Part shown: in pieces, positions 41,786-51,126 of the stretch | How the letters are laid out: the number at the start of each line of letters is the position of its first letter | How positions within the stretch are numbered: position 1 is the first letter of the stretch | Assembly (NCBI RefSeq): GCF_007859755.1 | Contig: NZ_SJPF01000005.1 | Coordinates: forward strand, 396,942 to 460,941 | DNA: 64,000 bases | Direction of reading: 5' to 3' | From: Blastopirellula retiformator | Lineage (GTDB): Bacteria; Planctomycetota; Planctomycetia; Pirellulales; Pirellulaceae | The notes under the pieces: generated by a model | What the model was told of the DNA's origin: nothing | Database searches by the model: none | Seen by the model: only the letters and a program-made list of their open reading frames with translations | Program-made: the position numbers and the translations under genes

Positions 41786-44277
41786 TGACCGAAACGCTTG
41801 GCTGGCTGTTGAATGTACGTAACGCGTCGTCGATTGATCGCGTCCATCTTTCTTTGGCGGCGCCGTGGGCGAGCGGCAATGCCTTTTGGGTCATCTTCGG
41901 CTGCGCCGCCGCGCTGGTCGCTTCGCTTTGGTTTTACGCCAAGTTCCATCCGCGACTCGCCGGATCAGCTCGCTACGCGCTGGGGGCGACCCGCGGTATG
42001 CTGCTGGCGCTGTTGATCTTCACCTTGGCTGACCCGATTTTGCAGGTCACTGCGACCAATGATCCGGAGCCTGTCGTCTACGCCGTATTCGACGGGACCG
42101 AGAGCATGACGATCGCGGATGACCTGCCTGTGGAAACGCGCGAGGCGTTGGCTGCCGTTGTGGGACTACAGACGCAAGGGAGTTCCGCAGCGCTGGGGAC
42201 CTCTGGGTCTGCAGCCGCCTCGCGCGCCCAATGGCTGCAAGCGTATCTGCAGAACCCCGATGGCAACCTGCTGACTCGTCTGGCCGACGAGCGAGGCGTG
42301 CAGGTCGAGCCGTTCATTTTCGACGGTCAAAACACCAGCCGACTGCGAAGGCTACTAGGTGAACAGGAAGAGTCGGAGGCGACCGAGTTGTCGAACGCCG
42401 CCGCTCAGCTAACCACCGAAGGCCGCGTCACCGCGCTTGGCGATATGCTGCATGACCTGTCGACGCAGCATCGCACCAGTCGACTGGCCAGCGTGCTGCT
42501 ATTTAGCGACTTCGCGCAAAACGCGGGTACGCCGCCGCTGAATGCGGCCCGCAGCGGATTGAGCCCGGTCGAGCGGGTTGGCGCCCCGATCTACACGATC
42601 GGTCTTGGCGTGCAGTCGGCCGTCGATATCGCGGTCGACGTGCAGCCCCCGCCCAAGATGAAAAAGGCGGAACGGGCGACGATCGCCGTGCGGGTGAATC
42701 AGTCGGGCCTGACCGGCGAAACGGTCGACGTCAGCGTCTACGCCGAGCCGCTGGAAGGCGACTCGCTGAGCGGCATGTCGCGAATCTCGGTCGGCACGAC
42801 CACCCTGACGCTTGATTCCAGCGTGATGTACGTCGACATGCCTTTCACACCGCAGCAAGCGGGCCGTTTCGCCTTCATTGCCGAAGTCGAACCGCAAATT
42901 GGCGAAGCGACGCTCGAAAACAACACCTCGGTTCGCGCTGTGAACATCATCGATGACTACCTGCGACTGATGTTCGTTGAGAACGAACCGACGTGGGAAT
43001 GGCGATTCGTCAAAGAAGTGTTCCATCGCGATCGGCTGGTCGGAATGCGCGGCTTCCGTACGTTTCTCCGTTCGGCCGACCCCAAAGTCCGCCAAAACAA
43101 CGAGCTGTTCCTGCCGACGCTTACCCCACAGCGCAGTGAGTTTTTCGCCAACGATGTGATCTTCCTCGGCGACATGCCGGCGGGCGCTCTCAGCGACCGC
43201 TTCTGCGAAATGACGAAAGAGTTTGTGGGACAGTTCGGGGGTGGTTTGGTTGTCATCGCCGGACCCCGCTTTGGCCCTTCGCAATTGAACGGCACGCCGC
43301 TGGCCGACATGTTGCCGGTGAAGGTCGACGCATCGCTGGCGATTCGGGACGACAAAGAATTTGAGCCGCGCCTGACGCCGCTTGGCCAACAGACCGATTT
43401 CATGCAGTTGGGCGAAACGACCGACGCGCGGGAAAACGCCGCCGCCTGGAAATCGCTTGGTAAGTTGCCGTGGTACCAGCCGGTGCAAGGGGTTCACTCG
43501 CAAGCGACCGTACTGGCTGAACATCCGTTTGATCTGTGTGCCGACGGCAAGACTCCGCAACCGTTGATCGCGATTCGTCGCTATGGCGCCGGCGAAGTCG
43601 TGTACGTCAGCTTTAACGAACTGTGGCGCCTGCGGCGTCTCAATGGCGAAAAATACTATCGCCAATTCTGGTCGCAGCTGATCAATCGACTCGGACTAAG
43701 CCACGCGCTTGGCGCCCAGAAACGTTTCGTAGTGCGAGCCGAACGAGATCAATACCTGGTCGACGAGAAGGCGCTCATCTCGGTCGAAGCGTACGACGAG
43801 AACTTCGAGCCGCTCTCGGCCGCCACGCTGGCCGGGGGAGCTTTGCAAGGCGAAATCGAAACGCCTGACGATCTTGGCCGCGCATCGCCGCCGCGCGAGA
43901 TCATGATTCCAGAACTACGAACCGGGCGATTTGAGATCCGCGTTCCGGTCAGCCGCCAAGGGCAATACGTCGTGCGGGTCAAAGATCCGGTGACTGATAA
44001 GGTGAGCGAAGTCCGCTTTCAGGCGACGGGCGCTTCGGCCGAGCTTCGCAGTGCAGTTCGCAACGTGAGCCTGCAGAACGAAGTTGCCCAGCAATCCGGC
44101 GGCCTGGCCGTGGAACTGGAAGACGTCGAATCGCTGCTCGACAAGATCGAGCTGAAGGATGTCCGCGAGGAAGTGACCCGCAACGAACCGCTGTGGGGAA
44201 CGCCTTTGTGGTTTACTTTGGTCGTCGGCTTGATGCAGGGCGAATGGTACTCGCGGAAGAGGGCGAACCTGGCATGA
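41785..44277 (+). CDS. Second VWA-like membrane protein of the Bat/MoxR cluster
   Basis: 830 aa. Helices at about 33-52 and 67-85 (TRGMLLALLIFTLADPILQV) are followed by a VWA-like domain whose metal motif is degenerate (VYAVFDGTESMTI, DxTxS). A long beta-rich periplasmic region runs to about 400. Then comes a class I amidotransferase-like fold (FVENEPTWEWRFVKEVF, VIFLGDMPAGAL, FVGQFGGGLVVIAGP, YGAGEVVYVSFNELWRLR) without an obvious catalytic cysteine. A C-terminal helix LWFTLVVGLMQGEW ends it. The start has GAGGAGG upstream, and the end overlaps the next gene by four bases (ATGA). Probably a paired partner of the BatA-like protein. Confidence 0.83.
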   Translation: MTETLGWLLNVRNASSIDRVHLSLAAPWASGNAFWVIFGCAAALVASLWFYAKFHPRLAGSARYALGATRGMLLALLIFTLADPILQVTATNDPEPVVYAVFDGTESMTIADDLPVETREALAAVVGLQTQGSSAALGTSGSAAASRAQWLQAYLQNPDGNLLTRLADERGVQVEPFIFDGQNTSRLRRLLGEQEESEATELSNAAAQLTTEGRVTALGDMLHDLSTQHRTSRLASVLLFSDFAQNAGTPPLNAARSGLSPVERVGAPIYTIGLGVQSAVDIAVDVQPPPKMKKAERATIAVRVNQSGLTGETVDVSVYAEPLEGDSLSGMSRISVGTTTLTLDSSVMYVDMPFTPQQAGRFAFIAEVEPQIGEATLENNTSVRAVNIIDDYLRLMFVENEPTWEWRFVKEVFHRDRLVGMRGFRTFLRSADPKVRQNNELFLPTLTPQRSEFFANDVIFLGDMPAGALSDRFCEMTKEFVGQFGGGLVVIAGPRFGPSQLNGTPLADMLPVKVDASLAIRDDKEFEPRLTPLGQQTDFMQLGETTDARENAAAWKSLGKLPWYQPVQGVHSQATVLAEHPFDLCADGKTPQPLIAIRRYGAGEVVYVSFNELWRLRRLNGEKYYRQFWSQLINRLGLSHALGAQKRFVVRAERDQYLVDEKALISVEAYDENFEPLSAATLAGGALQGEIETPDDLGRASPPREIMIPELRTGRFEIRVPVSRQGQYVVRVKDPVTDKVSEVRFQATGASAELRSAVRNVSLQNEVAQQSGGLAVELEDVESLLDKIELKDVREEVTRNEPLWGTPLWFTLVVGLMQGEWYSRKRANLA

Positions 44278-45962
44278 CCCGCAGCAAACTGAATCAACTT
44301 CGCTGGCAGCTCCAAAAGCTGCGTCAGGCCCGTCGCAGCGTACGACTGGGGAGTGCGCTGGCGGTGATCGTCGGCAGCCTGCTGTTGGCGTTGCTGATTG
44401 TCTTCGGGCTTGACGTGACGCTCGAGATGAACGCTTTCCAGCGAGTGATCGTCTTCGCAATTGCGATCGCCACGCTGATTTGGGCTTGGCGAAAATTCGC
44501 CGCACCATGGCTGGGTGGCAGCGAGTCAACGCTCGACATGGCGATGATGGTCGAACGGCGTCATGGTATCGAAAGCGATCTGGTTGGCGCCTTGCAGTTT
44601 GAATCCCCCGAAGCGACGAAGTGGGGATCGGCCGAACTGGAAACGGCGGTTATCGACTATGTTGCCGAACTTGGCGGCGACATTGACGTATTCGACGGGT
44701 TCGATAGCGGCCCACTACGTCGCCGCATGACTGGCGCGGCGATCGTACTGGTGATCGCGATCGTCACAGCGCTGCTCGCTCCGCGACATCTGTTTACTTT
44801 TATGCAGCGACTGGCGCTAAGCGACGTCCATTATCCCACTCAGACAACGATCGAGTCGATCCGGATTGGCGCCGTCGAAATTGACCCGTCGCATGCCGCC
44901 GATACGGTCGTGAAAATCGGGTATGGCCAGCCGTTCGACGTCGAAGTGACCGCCTCAGGCGTTGTGCCGACGAAAGGGATGTTCTCCCTTGCGGGCAAGA
45001 GCGGCGCCACCGAGGTGGAGTTGCTTCCTCTCGCAGAAGCCATCAAAGGAGACGTCCCATTCGTCGCTCAATTGCCGCGGCTGATGGAGCCGGCCGTCTA
45101 TCAGATTGCGATTGGCGACTGCTGGACCGATAAGGCCAAGATCGAAGTGATGCCGCTGCCGACGATCGAGACCGAAATGTCGGTTACGCCGCCCGAATAT
45201 GCGATCGGACTGGAGAGCGGAGAATCGGCTCGCGGGCTCCAGCGAGCGGTGCTCGAAGGGAGCGAAGTCGCGCTACAGGTAACCAGTAGCAAGCCGCTGG
45301 CGATCGCACGGCTTCAACTGACGGTCGGAGAAGAGAGCGAAACGATCGAGATGGTCGCCGCGGATGATCAGAAATTGGTTTGGAGTTTGCCGCAGGCCGA
45401 CACGCCCTTCGCCAGCGTCGCCGCGCCGATTCGGTTCGAACTGGAAATGCAGGACGAAGACGGCCTGGCGCCGCAGTTTATTCCCAGGGGATATCTCCGT
45501 CTGAAGAATGATCGGGCGCCGCAAATAGCCGCCAGTGCGATTCACCGTGTTGTGCTGCCAACGGCGACCCCTGTCATCGCGTTTCGCACCAGCGACGACT
45601 ATGGCGTCGCGTCGATCACGCTGCAGTTGAAGGTCGAGCGGGGCGAAGACGAAGAGTTTGCCATGGAAAGTTACGAGCTGCTCGATAGTCCTTTGAAAGC
45701 GAGTCAGCTTCCCTTTTCCGGAGAATTCCGACTACCGCTGTCGGAACTCAAGTTGGAAAAGGGGGACAGTTTAAGCGTCACGCTCGAGGCCCGCGATTGG
45801 CGCGGCCGGGGCGAAGGGGCGGTGGCGATCAGCGAACCGCTGGTCTTGGAGGTCTCGGACGAAAGCGGCGTGTTGGCCGCGATCTCGGAGTCGGATCAGC
45901 GTTCGGAAGAACAACTCACCGAAATCATCAAACGTCAACTCGGAATTGGAGAGGCGCGATGA
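44274..45962 (+). CDS. Membrane protein with three N-terminal helices (DUF4175-like)
   Basis: 562 aa. Helices at about 22-45, 52-68 and 146-166 (GAAIVLVIAIVTALLAP). A large periplasmic part follows with beta-sandwich-like units (YGQPFDVEVTASGVVPTKG, RFELEMQDEDGLAPQFIPRG, FRTSDDYGVASITLQLKV). The layout, with a cytoplasmic coiled segment between helices 2 and 3 and DxDxGxxS-type beta repeats, matches the DUF4175-like proteins of VWA/MoxR clusters. Start and stop each overlap the neighbours by four bases. Function unknown; an envelope-anchored binding protein by inference. Confidence 0.75.
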   Translation: MTRSKLNQLRWQLQKLRQARRSVRLGSALAVIVGSLLLALLIVFGLDVTLEMNAFQRVIVFAIAIATLIWAWRKFAAPWLGGSESTLDMAMMVERRHGIESDLVGALQFESPEATKWGSAELETAVIDYVAELGGDIDVFDGFDSGPLRRRMTGAAIVLVIAIVTALLAPRHLFTFMQRLALSDVHYPTQTTIESIRIGAVEIDPSHAADTVVKIGYGQPFDVEVTASGVVPTKGMFSLAGKSGATEVELLPLAEAIKGDVPFVAQLPRLMEPAVYQIAIGDCWTDKAKIEVMPLPTIETEMSVTPPEYAIGLESGESARGLQRAVLEGSEVALQVTSSKPLAIARLQLTVGEESETIEMVAADDQKLVWSLPQADTPFASVAAPIRFELEMQDEDGLAPQFIPRGYLRLKNDRAPQIAASAIHRVVLPTATPVIAFRTSDDYGVASITLQLKVERGEDEEFAMESYELLDSPLKASQLPFSGEFRLPLSELKLEKGDSLSVTLEARDWRGRGEGAVAISEPLVLEVSDESGVLAAISESDQRSEEQLTEIIKRQLGIGEAR

Positions 45963-48900
45963 GTCGATACGGATTATCAGCCTTGGTGATCGCGATCGGT
46001 CTGACCTGCGTAGGTACGATCAGCGCCCAGGATTTGAACTCGACCACCTTGCGGCGGCGCGAGATCGCGCAAGAGCGCGCTCAAGCGATGGCCCGCGATC
46101 TGGTGACCAGTATTCTCGATATCCAGCTGCGTCAGTTTGAAGAGAACGGCCTGGAGAGCATGCCGGTCTATCTCGAAATCAAAACGATGCGCGACAACGT
46201 TGATGGGCTTGTCGGCTCGGAAATGCAGACGGTCGTCGACTTGTTGGTGAAAGCGCAAGCGGGGGACGACGCATCGCGGCTGAAACATTTCAATGAGGCC
46301 CGCGATCAGATTCGCGACGTTGTCCTCGCCCTGATGGCTGAACGGCAACGGCTGTATCGTCGCCTGCAGGTGGCAAAGCTGGCGGCGCAGGTTCGCGAGT
46401 TGATTCAGATCGAAGATCGGACCCACGACCGCACCGTGGGACTGCTTGACCAACCAGTACAGCATCGCGAATCGATTGCCCTGACCGTGATCCAGGATCA
46501 GCGCGACGTGGCCGGATTGTTCGTGCAGTTGGTGCACGACTTGAGCGAAGTGACCCAGTGGGGCGGCAAAGTCGGCGCTGGCGCCGCGGATGGAATCCGA
46601 ATTCTGAAAGCGGCCCAAACAGGCGTTCATCTCGACCAGGCCGACCAAAATCTAGCGACCGGGCAATACTCGGAAGCGGGGAACGAGCAGGCCGAGGTAA
46701 TTCGGGGTTTGAAGCGGCTACTTGAAAAGCTGGAAGAAACCCGCGGGCTAATCAGCAGCGATCGAGATGCCGCCCGTAAGCTGATCGCCGAGATTACCCG
46801 GAAGCAGGAAGAGCTGCGCGAAACGACCAAAGAGACCGATCTTTCGCAGTTGACGCCTGACGCGTTGACCGAGAAGCAGGAAGAGATTCGTAACGACCTG
46901 GGCAAGTTGGCGCAACAGTTGGAAGACTTCGCGCCTCTTCAGCCGCTACTGGAACAAAGCAAAGCGGCCGCCCACGACGCCGTGGCGGAGTTGTTTGAGG
47001 GGGACCAGACCGAGGCGCTCGCCGATCAAAGCGAAGTGCTAGGCGCTCTGGCCGAACTAGCGCACCAGCTGGATACCGCCGCTCCCAAAGATGACGCCGA
47101 GAAGAGCGCCGACGAGTTGGCCGAAGAAGTCAAAAAGCTGGAAGAGCTACAAGAGAATCTGGCCGAAACCGCCAAAGATCAGGCCGAAGCGGCTGAGACT
47201 GCGATGAAAGACGCCGCCGCCGCGCAAAAGGAGGAGGCCAGCGTTGCCGAAGAACTGGCCCACTTGGCGGATGACGCCTCGCCGGCCCCAGTTGAATCGC
47301 GACTGCTGGACGCCCAAGAGGCGGCTGCCGAAGCGGCCGATGCGCTGCAGGCCGCTCAAGAGCAAAACGCGTCGCCCGAAGCGATGCAGTCGGCTCAAGA
47401 GGCGATCGCCGAGGCGACCGACGCGATTGAAAAAGCCCAGGCCGAAACCGCCGCGCAACTGGCCGATCTGAAACGAAAGCAACTGGCCGTCGAAGTGGGC
47501 GAGTTGGCTCGGGCGGCCGAGGCGCTTGAGCGGGCTGCGGCGGCGGAGCGTGATATCGCCGCCGACGCCAAAGAAGCGGCCGCGATGCCCGCGGACGCAG
47601 CGAAAGAGGCCGCCGCTGACTTGGCCGAAACGCAGCAGCAAGTCGATAAGATCGCCAAGGAGGTTGCCGCGGGGCTTGAGAACACGGCGCCGAAAGTCGC
47701 TGAGATGCTAAAGAATACGGAGCCGCAAATCGCTCAGGCGGCGAAAGATTTGGCCTCGGCCGCGCAGCAGCAAAACGCCGACAACGCGAAGAATGAGCTG
47801 AACGAGGCGGCCAAGGGCGCCGAGTCGGCCAGCGATTCGCTGAAACATGCGGCCGCACAACTTCGCAAAGAAGCGGGCGCCGCCGCGAAAGAGTTGGCTG
47901 AAATGACAGGCCAGCAGTTGGCGCAGACCTCCGCCGCAAAAGAAGCGGTGAAGCAGTCGCTCGACAATGCCGCGACCAGCGACAACCTGCAGCAACTGCA
48001 AGCGGCCCAAGAGAAGATTGCCGCCGCCCAGCAAGAGCAAATGAAAGCGGAAGGGAAGTCTGCCGCCGCCGAAGCGCAGGAGCTGGCCCAAGAGATCGGT
48101 AAGCTTGCTCAGATGCAACAGCAAGCCGACAACTCGGCGGCGGAGTTTAACCAGGGCAAGTCGAACTCACCGGTCGACGCCGCCGCCAAACAACAGCAGG
48201 TCGCCGACCAGGCCGAATCGTTGGCCAAGGCATTAGGCGAAAACGCCGCCAGCCCGATTGCCGAAGCGCTGCAAAACGCAGAGAAGGCGGCCGCGACGGC
48301 GGCCAAGGAAACGCTGGGCGGTGATCCCAACAAGGCGGCCGCTGCTCGCGAAGAGGCGGCAGCCCAGTTGGCCTCGGCCCAGCGAAAAGCGGAACAGATG
48401 GCTGCCGAGAAATCGAACGAGCCCGCCGGTCAAGCCGACGCCGCCGCGCAAGCCAAAGCGGCCGAGCTGGCTGCCGAAGCGGCGCAAATGGCCGCTGACG
48501 CGGCTCCCGAAGCTGCCGCCGCGGCGCAGCAAGCGGCCGACGCCGCCAAGGCTGCCGCCAGCGATCTTGCCGCGGGCAAGGAAGAAGGCGCTGCCCACAA
48601 CCAAGCTGCCGCCGACAAGTCTTTGGGGGACGCTGCCGAGAAACTGGCCAGCGCCATCGACCAAGCCGCCAAGCAATTGGCGCAGGACCTGGGTAAGCAG
48701 GCGCCGCAGCTCGATCAGTTAGCGCAAGATGCCGGGATGGTTGATCCGAACGCCGCCTCGGCGCTTCGCCAAGCGGAACAAGCGAGCGCGCAGGGCGCCG
48801 AGATGGCCAGCCCCCAAGATGGCTCCCCACAGACGCCATCGCCAGGCGAATCGCAACAAGCGGCGAATGACGCTCAGCGTAGTCTAGAACAAGCGGCGGC

Positions 48901-50008
48901 GGCGCTAACCGCTCGCGAACAACAGCTTGCTCGCGACAAGTCGATCGCCGAAGCGCTTTCCGCCCTGGCTGAGCAGCAACAAGCGGCTCGCGACGCGATC
49001 GATAGCTCGGCGCAAGCTTTGGCCGACAACATGCCGGCTTCGCCGATAGGCGAAGGTGCGGAGGGACAAGCCCAACCGCCGATTTCGCCGGAAGCGGCAG
49101 CCGCGGCGCAGCAACTGCAAAACGCCTCGCGACAATTCGCCGAAGCGCAAACCGCCGCCGGACAAGGCGCCCAACAGATCTCGGGTCAGCAGGAAGTCGC
49201 CAACCAACCTCTACGAGAAGGTCTAGAAGCGGCGTCACAACTTCCGCTCCCCGAGCAGTCGCTGGCTCCGGCGCCGCCGGCGAGCGACTTGGCGATGGGA
49301 GAGTCTGGGGGCGAGATGAACTCCTCCAGTCAAACTCCCGGAGGCGAAGGGAACCAGCCTGCCTCGAACAACCAGCAACTTGGTCAGCCCGCCCAAGGAC
49401 AAAGCCCGGGCCAGCAAATGGCTGACGCTTCCGCCTCGCAGGCCATGCCCGGCATGAGCCAGGATCTGGGCCAGACCTCTAGCGAACTGGGAACCGGCCT
49501 GGTGCCGAACTCGCCGCAGACGACCGCCGACGCGATCGCTGGAGGCGAAGCGGTACAGCAAGCCCTGCAAGCGATGCCCGCCGCTCCACAACAAGGCGGC
49601 ATGCCGGGGCAAGTGGCTGGGGCGCCCAAGCCGGGCGTGGGGGATGGTCCGACCGCCCAGGCGCCGTCTCCTTCGGCCGCCAACGCCGCCACGCCGGGAC
49701 AAAAGCCGCAGCAAGGCGCCAGCTCCAGCGTCGCAGCCGCCGGCGGAACTTCGCAGGGAGGACAACAAACCGAAAACCAGGATGGCGCCGAGATGCCGCT
49801 GTCGCTTTCGCCTGAACCGGAAGGGGGCGACTCGCAAGCTAACTTGGCCGACGGAGACAGCGACGCCCAAGCGCGCCGCTTCGACAACGAGCCGTGGTTC
49901 GCGAAGCTGCCGCCTGGCTTGCAAAAAGCGATCCAGGCAGGCGGTCGTCGCCAACCGCCGCGCGGCTACGAACAACGATTGCGTCGCTACTTCGAGAACG
50001 TCGACTAG
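45959..50008 (+). CDS. Giant Ala/Gln/Glu-rich coiled-coil periplasmic protein
   Basis: 1349 aa. The signal peptide ends at TISAQ (about 24). The N-terminal 25-280 is a folded helical domain (ILDIQLRQFEENGLESMPVYL, VDLLVKAQAG, VHDLSEVTQWGG). Residues about 280-1000 are an almost uninterrupted Ala/Glu/Gln/Lys coiled coil with heptad-like spacing and few aromatic residues. About 1000-1310 is a Gln/Pro/Gly/Ser-rich disordered region. A short ordered tail, WFAKLPPGLQKAIQAG to the end (RYEN-like RRYFENVD), is the kind of conserved C-terminus seen in homologues of this cluster. The start overlaps the previous stop (ATGA). It may be a stalk or spacer spanning the periplasm and linked to the Bat-like proteins; inference only. 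Confidence 0.78.
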   Translation: MSRYGLSALVIAIGLTCVGTISAQDLNSTTLRRREIAQERAQAMARDLVTSILDIQLRQFEENGLESMPVYLEIKTMRDNVDGLVGSEMQTVVDLLVKAQAGDDASRLKHFNEARDQIRDVVLALMAERQRLYRRLQVAKLAAQVRELIQIEDRTHDRTVGLLDQPVQHRESIALTVIQDQRDVAGLFVQLVHDLSEVTQWGGKVGAGAADGIRILKAAQTGVHLDQADQNLATGQYSEAGNEQAEVIRGLKRLLEKLEETRGLISSDRDAARKLIAEITRKQEELRETTKETDLSQLTPDALTEKQEEIRNDLGKLAQQLEDFAPLQPLLEQSKAAAHDAVAELFEGDQTEALADQSEVLGALAELAHQLDTAAPKDDAEKSADELAEEVKKLEELQENLAETAKDQAEAAETAMKDAAAAQKEEASVAEELAHLADDASPAPVESRLLDAQEAAAEAADALQAAQEQNASPEAMQSAQEAIAEATDAIEKAQAETAAQLADLKRKQLAVEVGELARAAEALERAAAAERDIAADAKEAAAMPADAAKEAAADLAETQQQVDKIAKEVAAGLENTAPKVAEMLKNTEPQIAQAAKDLASAAQQQNADNAKNELNEAAKGAESASDSLKHAAAQLRKEAGAAAKELAEMTGQQLAQTSAAKEAVKQSLDNAATSDNLQQLQAAQEKIAAAQQEQMKAEGKSAAAEAQELAQEIGKLAQMQQQADNSAAEFNQGKSNSPVDAAAKQQQVADQAESLAKALGENAASPIAEALQNAEKAAATAAKETLGGDPNKAAAAREEAAAQLASAQRKAEQMAAEKSNEPAGQADAAAQAKAAELAAEAAQMAADAAPEAAAAAQQAADAAKAAASDLAAGKEEGAAHNQAAADKSLGDAAEKLASAIDQAAKQLAQDLGKQAPQLDQLAQDAGMVDPNAASALRQAEQASAQGAEMASPQDGSPQTPSPGESQQAANDAQRSLEQAAAALTAREQQLARDKSIAEALSALAEQQQAARDAIDSSAQALADNMPASPIGEGAEGQAQPPISPEAAAAAQQLQNASRQFAEAQTAAGQGAQQISGQQEVANQPLREGLEAASQLPLPEQSLAPAPPASDLAMGESGGEMNSSSQTPGGEGNQPASNNQQLGQPAQGQSPGQQMADASASQAMPGMSQDLGQTSSELGTGLVPNSPQTTADAIAGGEAVQQALQAMPAAPQQGGMPGQVAGAPKPGVGDGPTAQAPSPSAANAATPGQKPQQGASSSVAAAGGTSQGGQQTENQDGAEMPLSLSPEPEGGDSQANLADGDSDAQARRFDNEPWFAKLPPGLQKAIQAGGRRQPPRGYEQRLRRYFENVD

Positions 50009-50074
50009 TCGCCGCACCCCTAACAACACAAGACCACCGGCGAATAACTCGCCTGACATTTTGAGGAGCTTTCG

Positions 50075-51106
50075 ATGAGCAGCGAACCGATTTCGCAGGA
50101 TGACGTCGCCGCCGTGCAGCGGTGCGAACAGGCGTATGGACGCATTCGTGACGAACTGGCCAAAGTGATCGTCGGGCAAAACGACGTCGTCGAGCAAGTC
50201 CTGGTGGCGATGTTCGCTCGCGGACACGCGCTGCTGGAAGGCGTGCCGGGCTTGGCCAAGACGTTGCTGATCAGCTCTTTGTCGGACGCGCTGCATCTGA
50301 CCTTCAAGCGGATTCAGTTTACGCCAGACTTGATGCCGAGCGACGTGACCGGCACCGAGGTGATTCAGGAAGACCCCGAAACGCGTCAGCGGGCCTATCG
50401 CTTTTTGCCGGGGCCGCTGTTCGCCAACCTGCTGTTAGCGGACGAAATCAACCGTACCCCGCCCAAAACGCAGGCCGCGATGCTGGAAGCGATGCAAGAG
50501 CGTCAGGTCAGCGCCGGCGGTTCGGTCCATCGGCTGCCTGATCCGTTCTTTGTGCTGGCGACGCAAAACCCGCTAGAGCAAGAAGGCACCTATCCGCTGC
50601 CGGAAGCGCAGCTCGACCGTTTTCTGCTGCACATCAAGGTCGACTATCCCAGCGGCGCTGAGGAATGGGATATCGCCCGTCGCGTCACAACCAACCAGAT
50701 GGGTAAGATCCAGGCCTGCGTTTCGGGGGACGAGATCCACGCGTTCCAAGATCTGGTGCGCCGCGTGCCGGTCAGCGATCAAGTGCTCGGTTACGCGTGG
50801 GCATTGATTCGTGCGACTCGTCCTGGCCAGCCCGAAGCGCCGGAGTTTGTCAACAAATGGGTCGCGTGGGGCGCCGGGCCGCGCGGTTTGCTGACGTTGG
50901 TGACCTGTGCGAAATCGCGGGCGATCCTGTACGGGCGATATCATGCCAGCGTCGCCGACGTGCAAGCGGTTGCTAAACCGGCGCTGCGGCATCGCATTGC
51001 CGGCAACTACGCCGCCCAGGCCAACAACCTGTCGAGCGAAGATTTGATCGGGATGTTGCTGGAAGCGATTCCGGCCGACAAGAAGTACGAACGCCCCGCC
51101 GCTTAG
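50075..51106 (+). CDS. MoxR-family AAA+ ATPase
   Basis: 343-aa cytoplasmic MoxR-type ATPase, thought to act as a chaperone that remodels VWA partner proteins. Walker A GVPGLAKT at 56-63, Walker B LLLADEINRTPPKTQAAMLEAM near 120-140, sensor 1 FFVLATQNPLEQEGTYPLPEAQLDRF near 150-175, and a C-terminal lid with YHASVADVQAVAKPALRHRI. It lies 66 bases after the coiled-coil gene; GAGGAG precedes the start. In most bacteria moxR comes before the DUF58 and VWA genes; here it follows them, directly ahead of the DUF58 gene. Confidence 0.94.
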   Translation: MSSEPISQDDVAAVQRCEQAYGRIRDELAKVIVGQNDVVEQVLVAMFARGHALLEGVPGLAKTLLISSLSDALHLTFKRIQFTPDLMPSDVTGTEVIQEDPETRQRAYRFLPGPLFANLLLADEINRTPPKTQAAMLEAMQERQVSAGGSVHRLPDPFFVLATQNPLEQEGTYPLPEAQLDRFLLHIKVDYPSGAEEWDIARRVTTNQMGKIQACVSGDEIHAFQDLVRRVPVSDQVLGYAWALIRATRPGQPEAPEFVNKWVAWGAGPRGLLTLVTCAKSRAILYGRYHASVADVQAVAKPALRHRIAGNYAAQANNLSSEDLIGMLLEAIPADKKYERPAA

Positions 51107-51126
51107 CCAACCGATGAAGTGCAGCG

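Noticed and set aside
46900..49100. Genomic tandem repeat at DNA level
   Set aside because: The low complexity comes from Ala/Gln/Glu codons of the coiled coil; there is no fixed-length DNA repeat unit.
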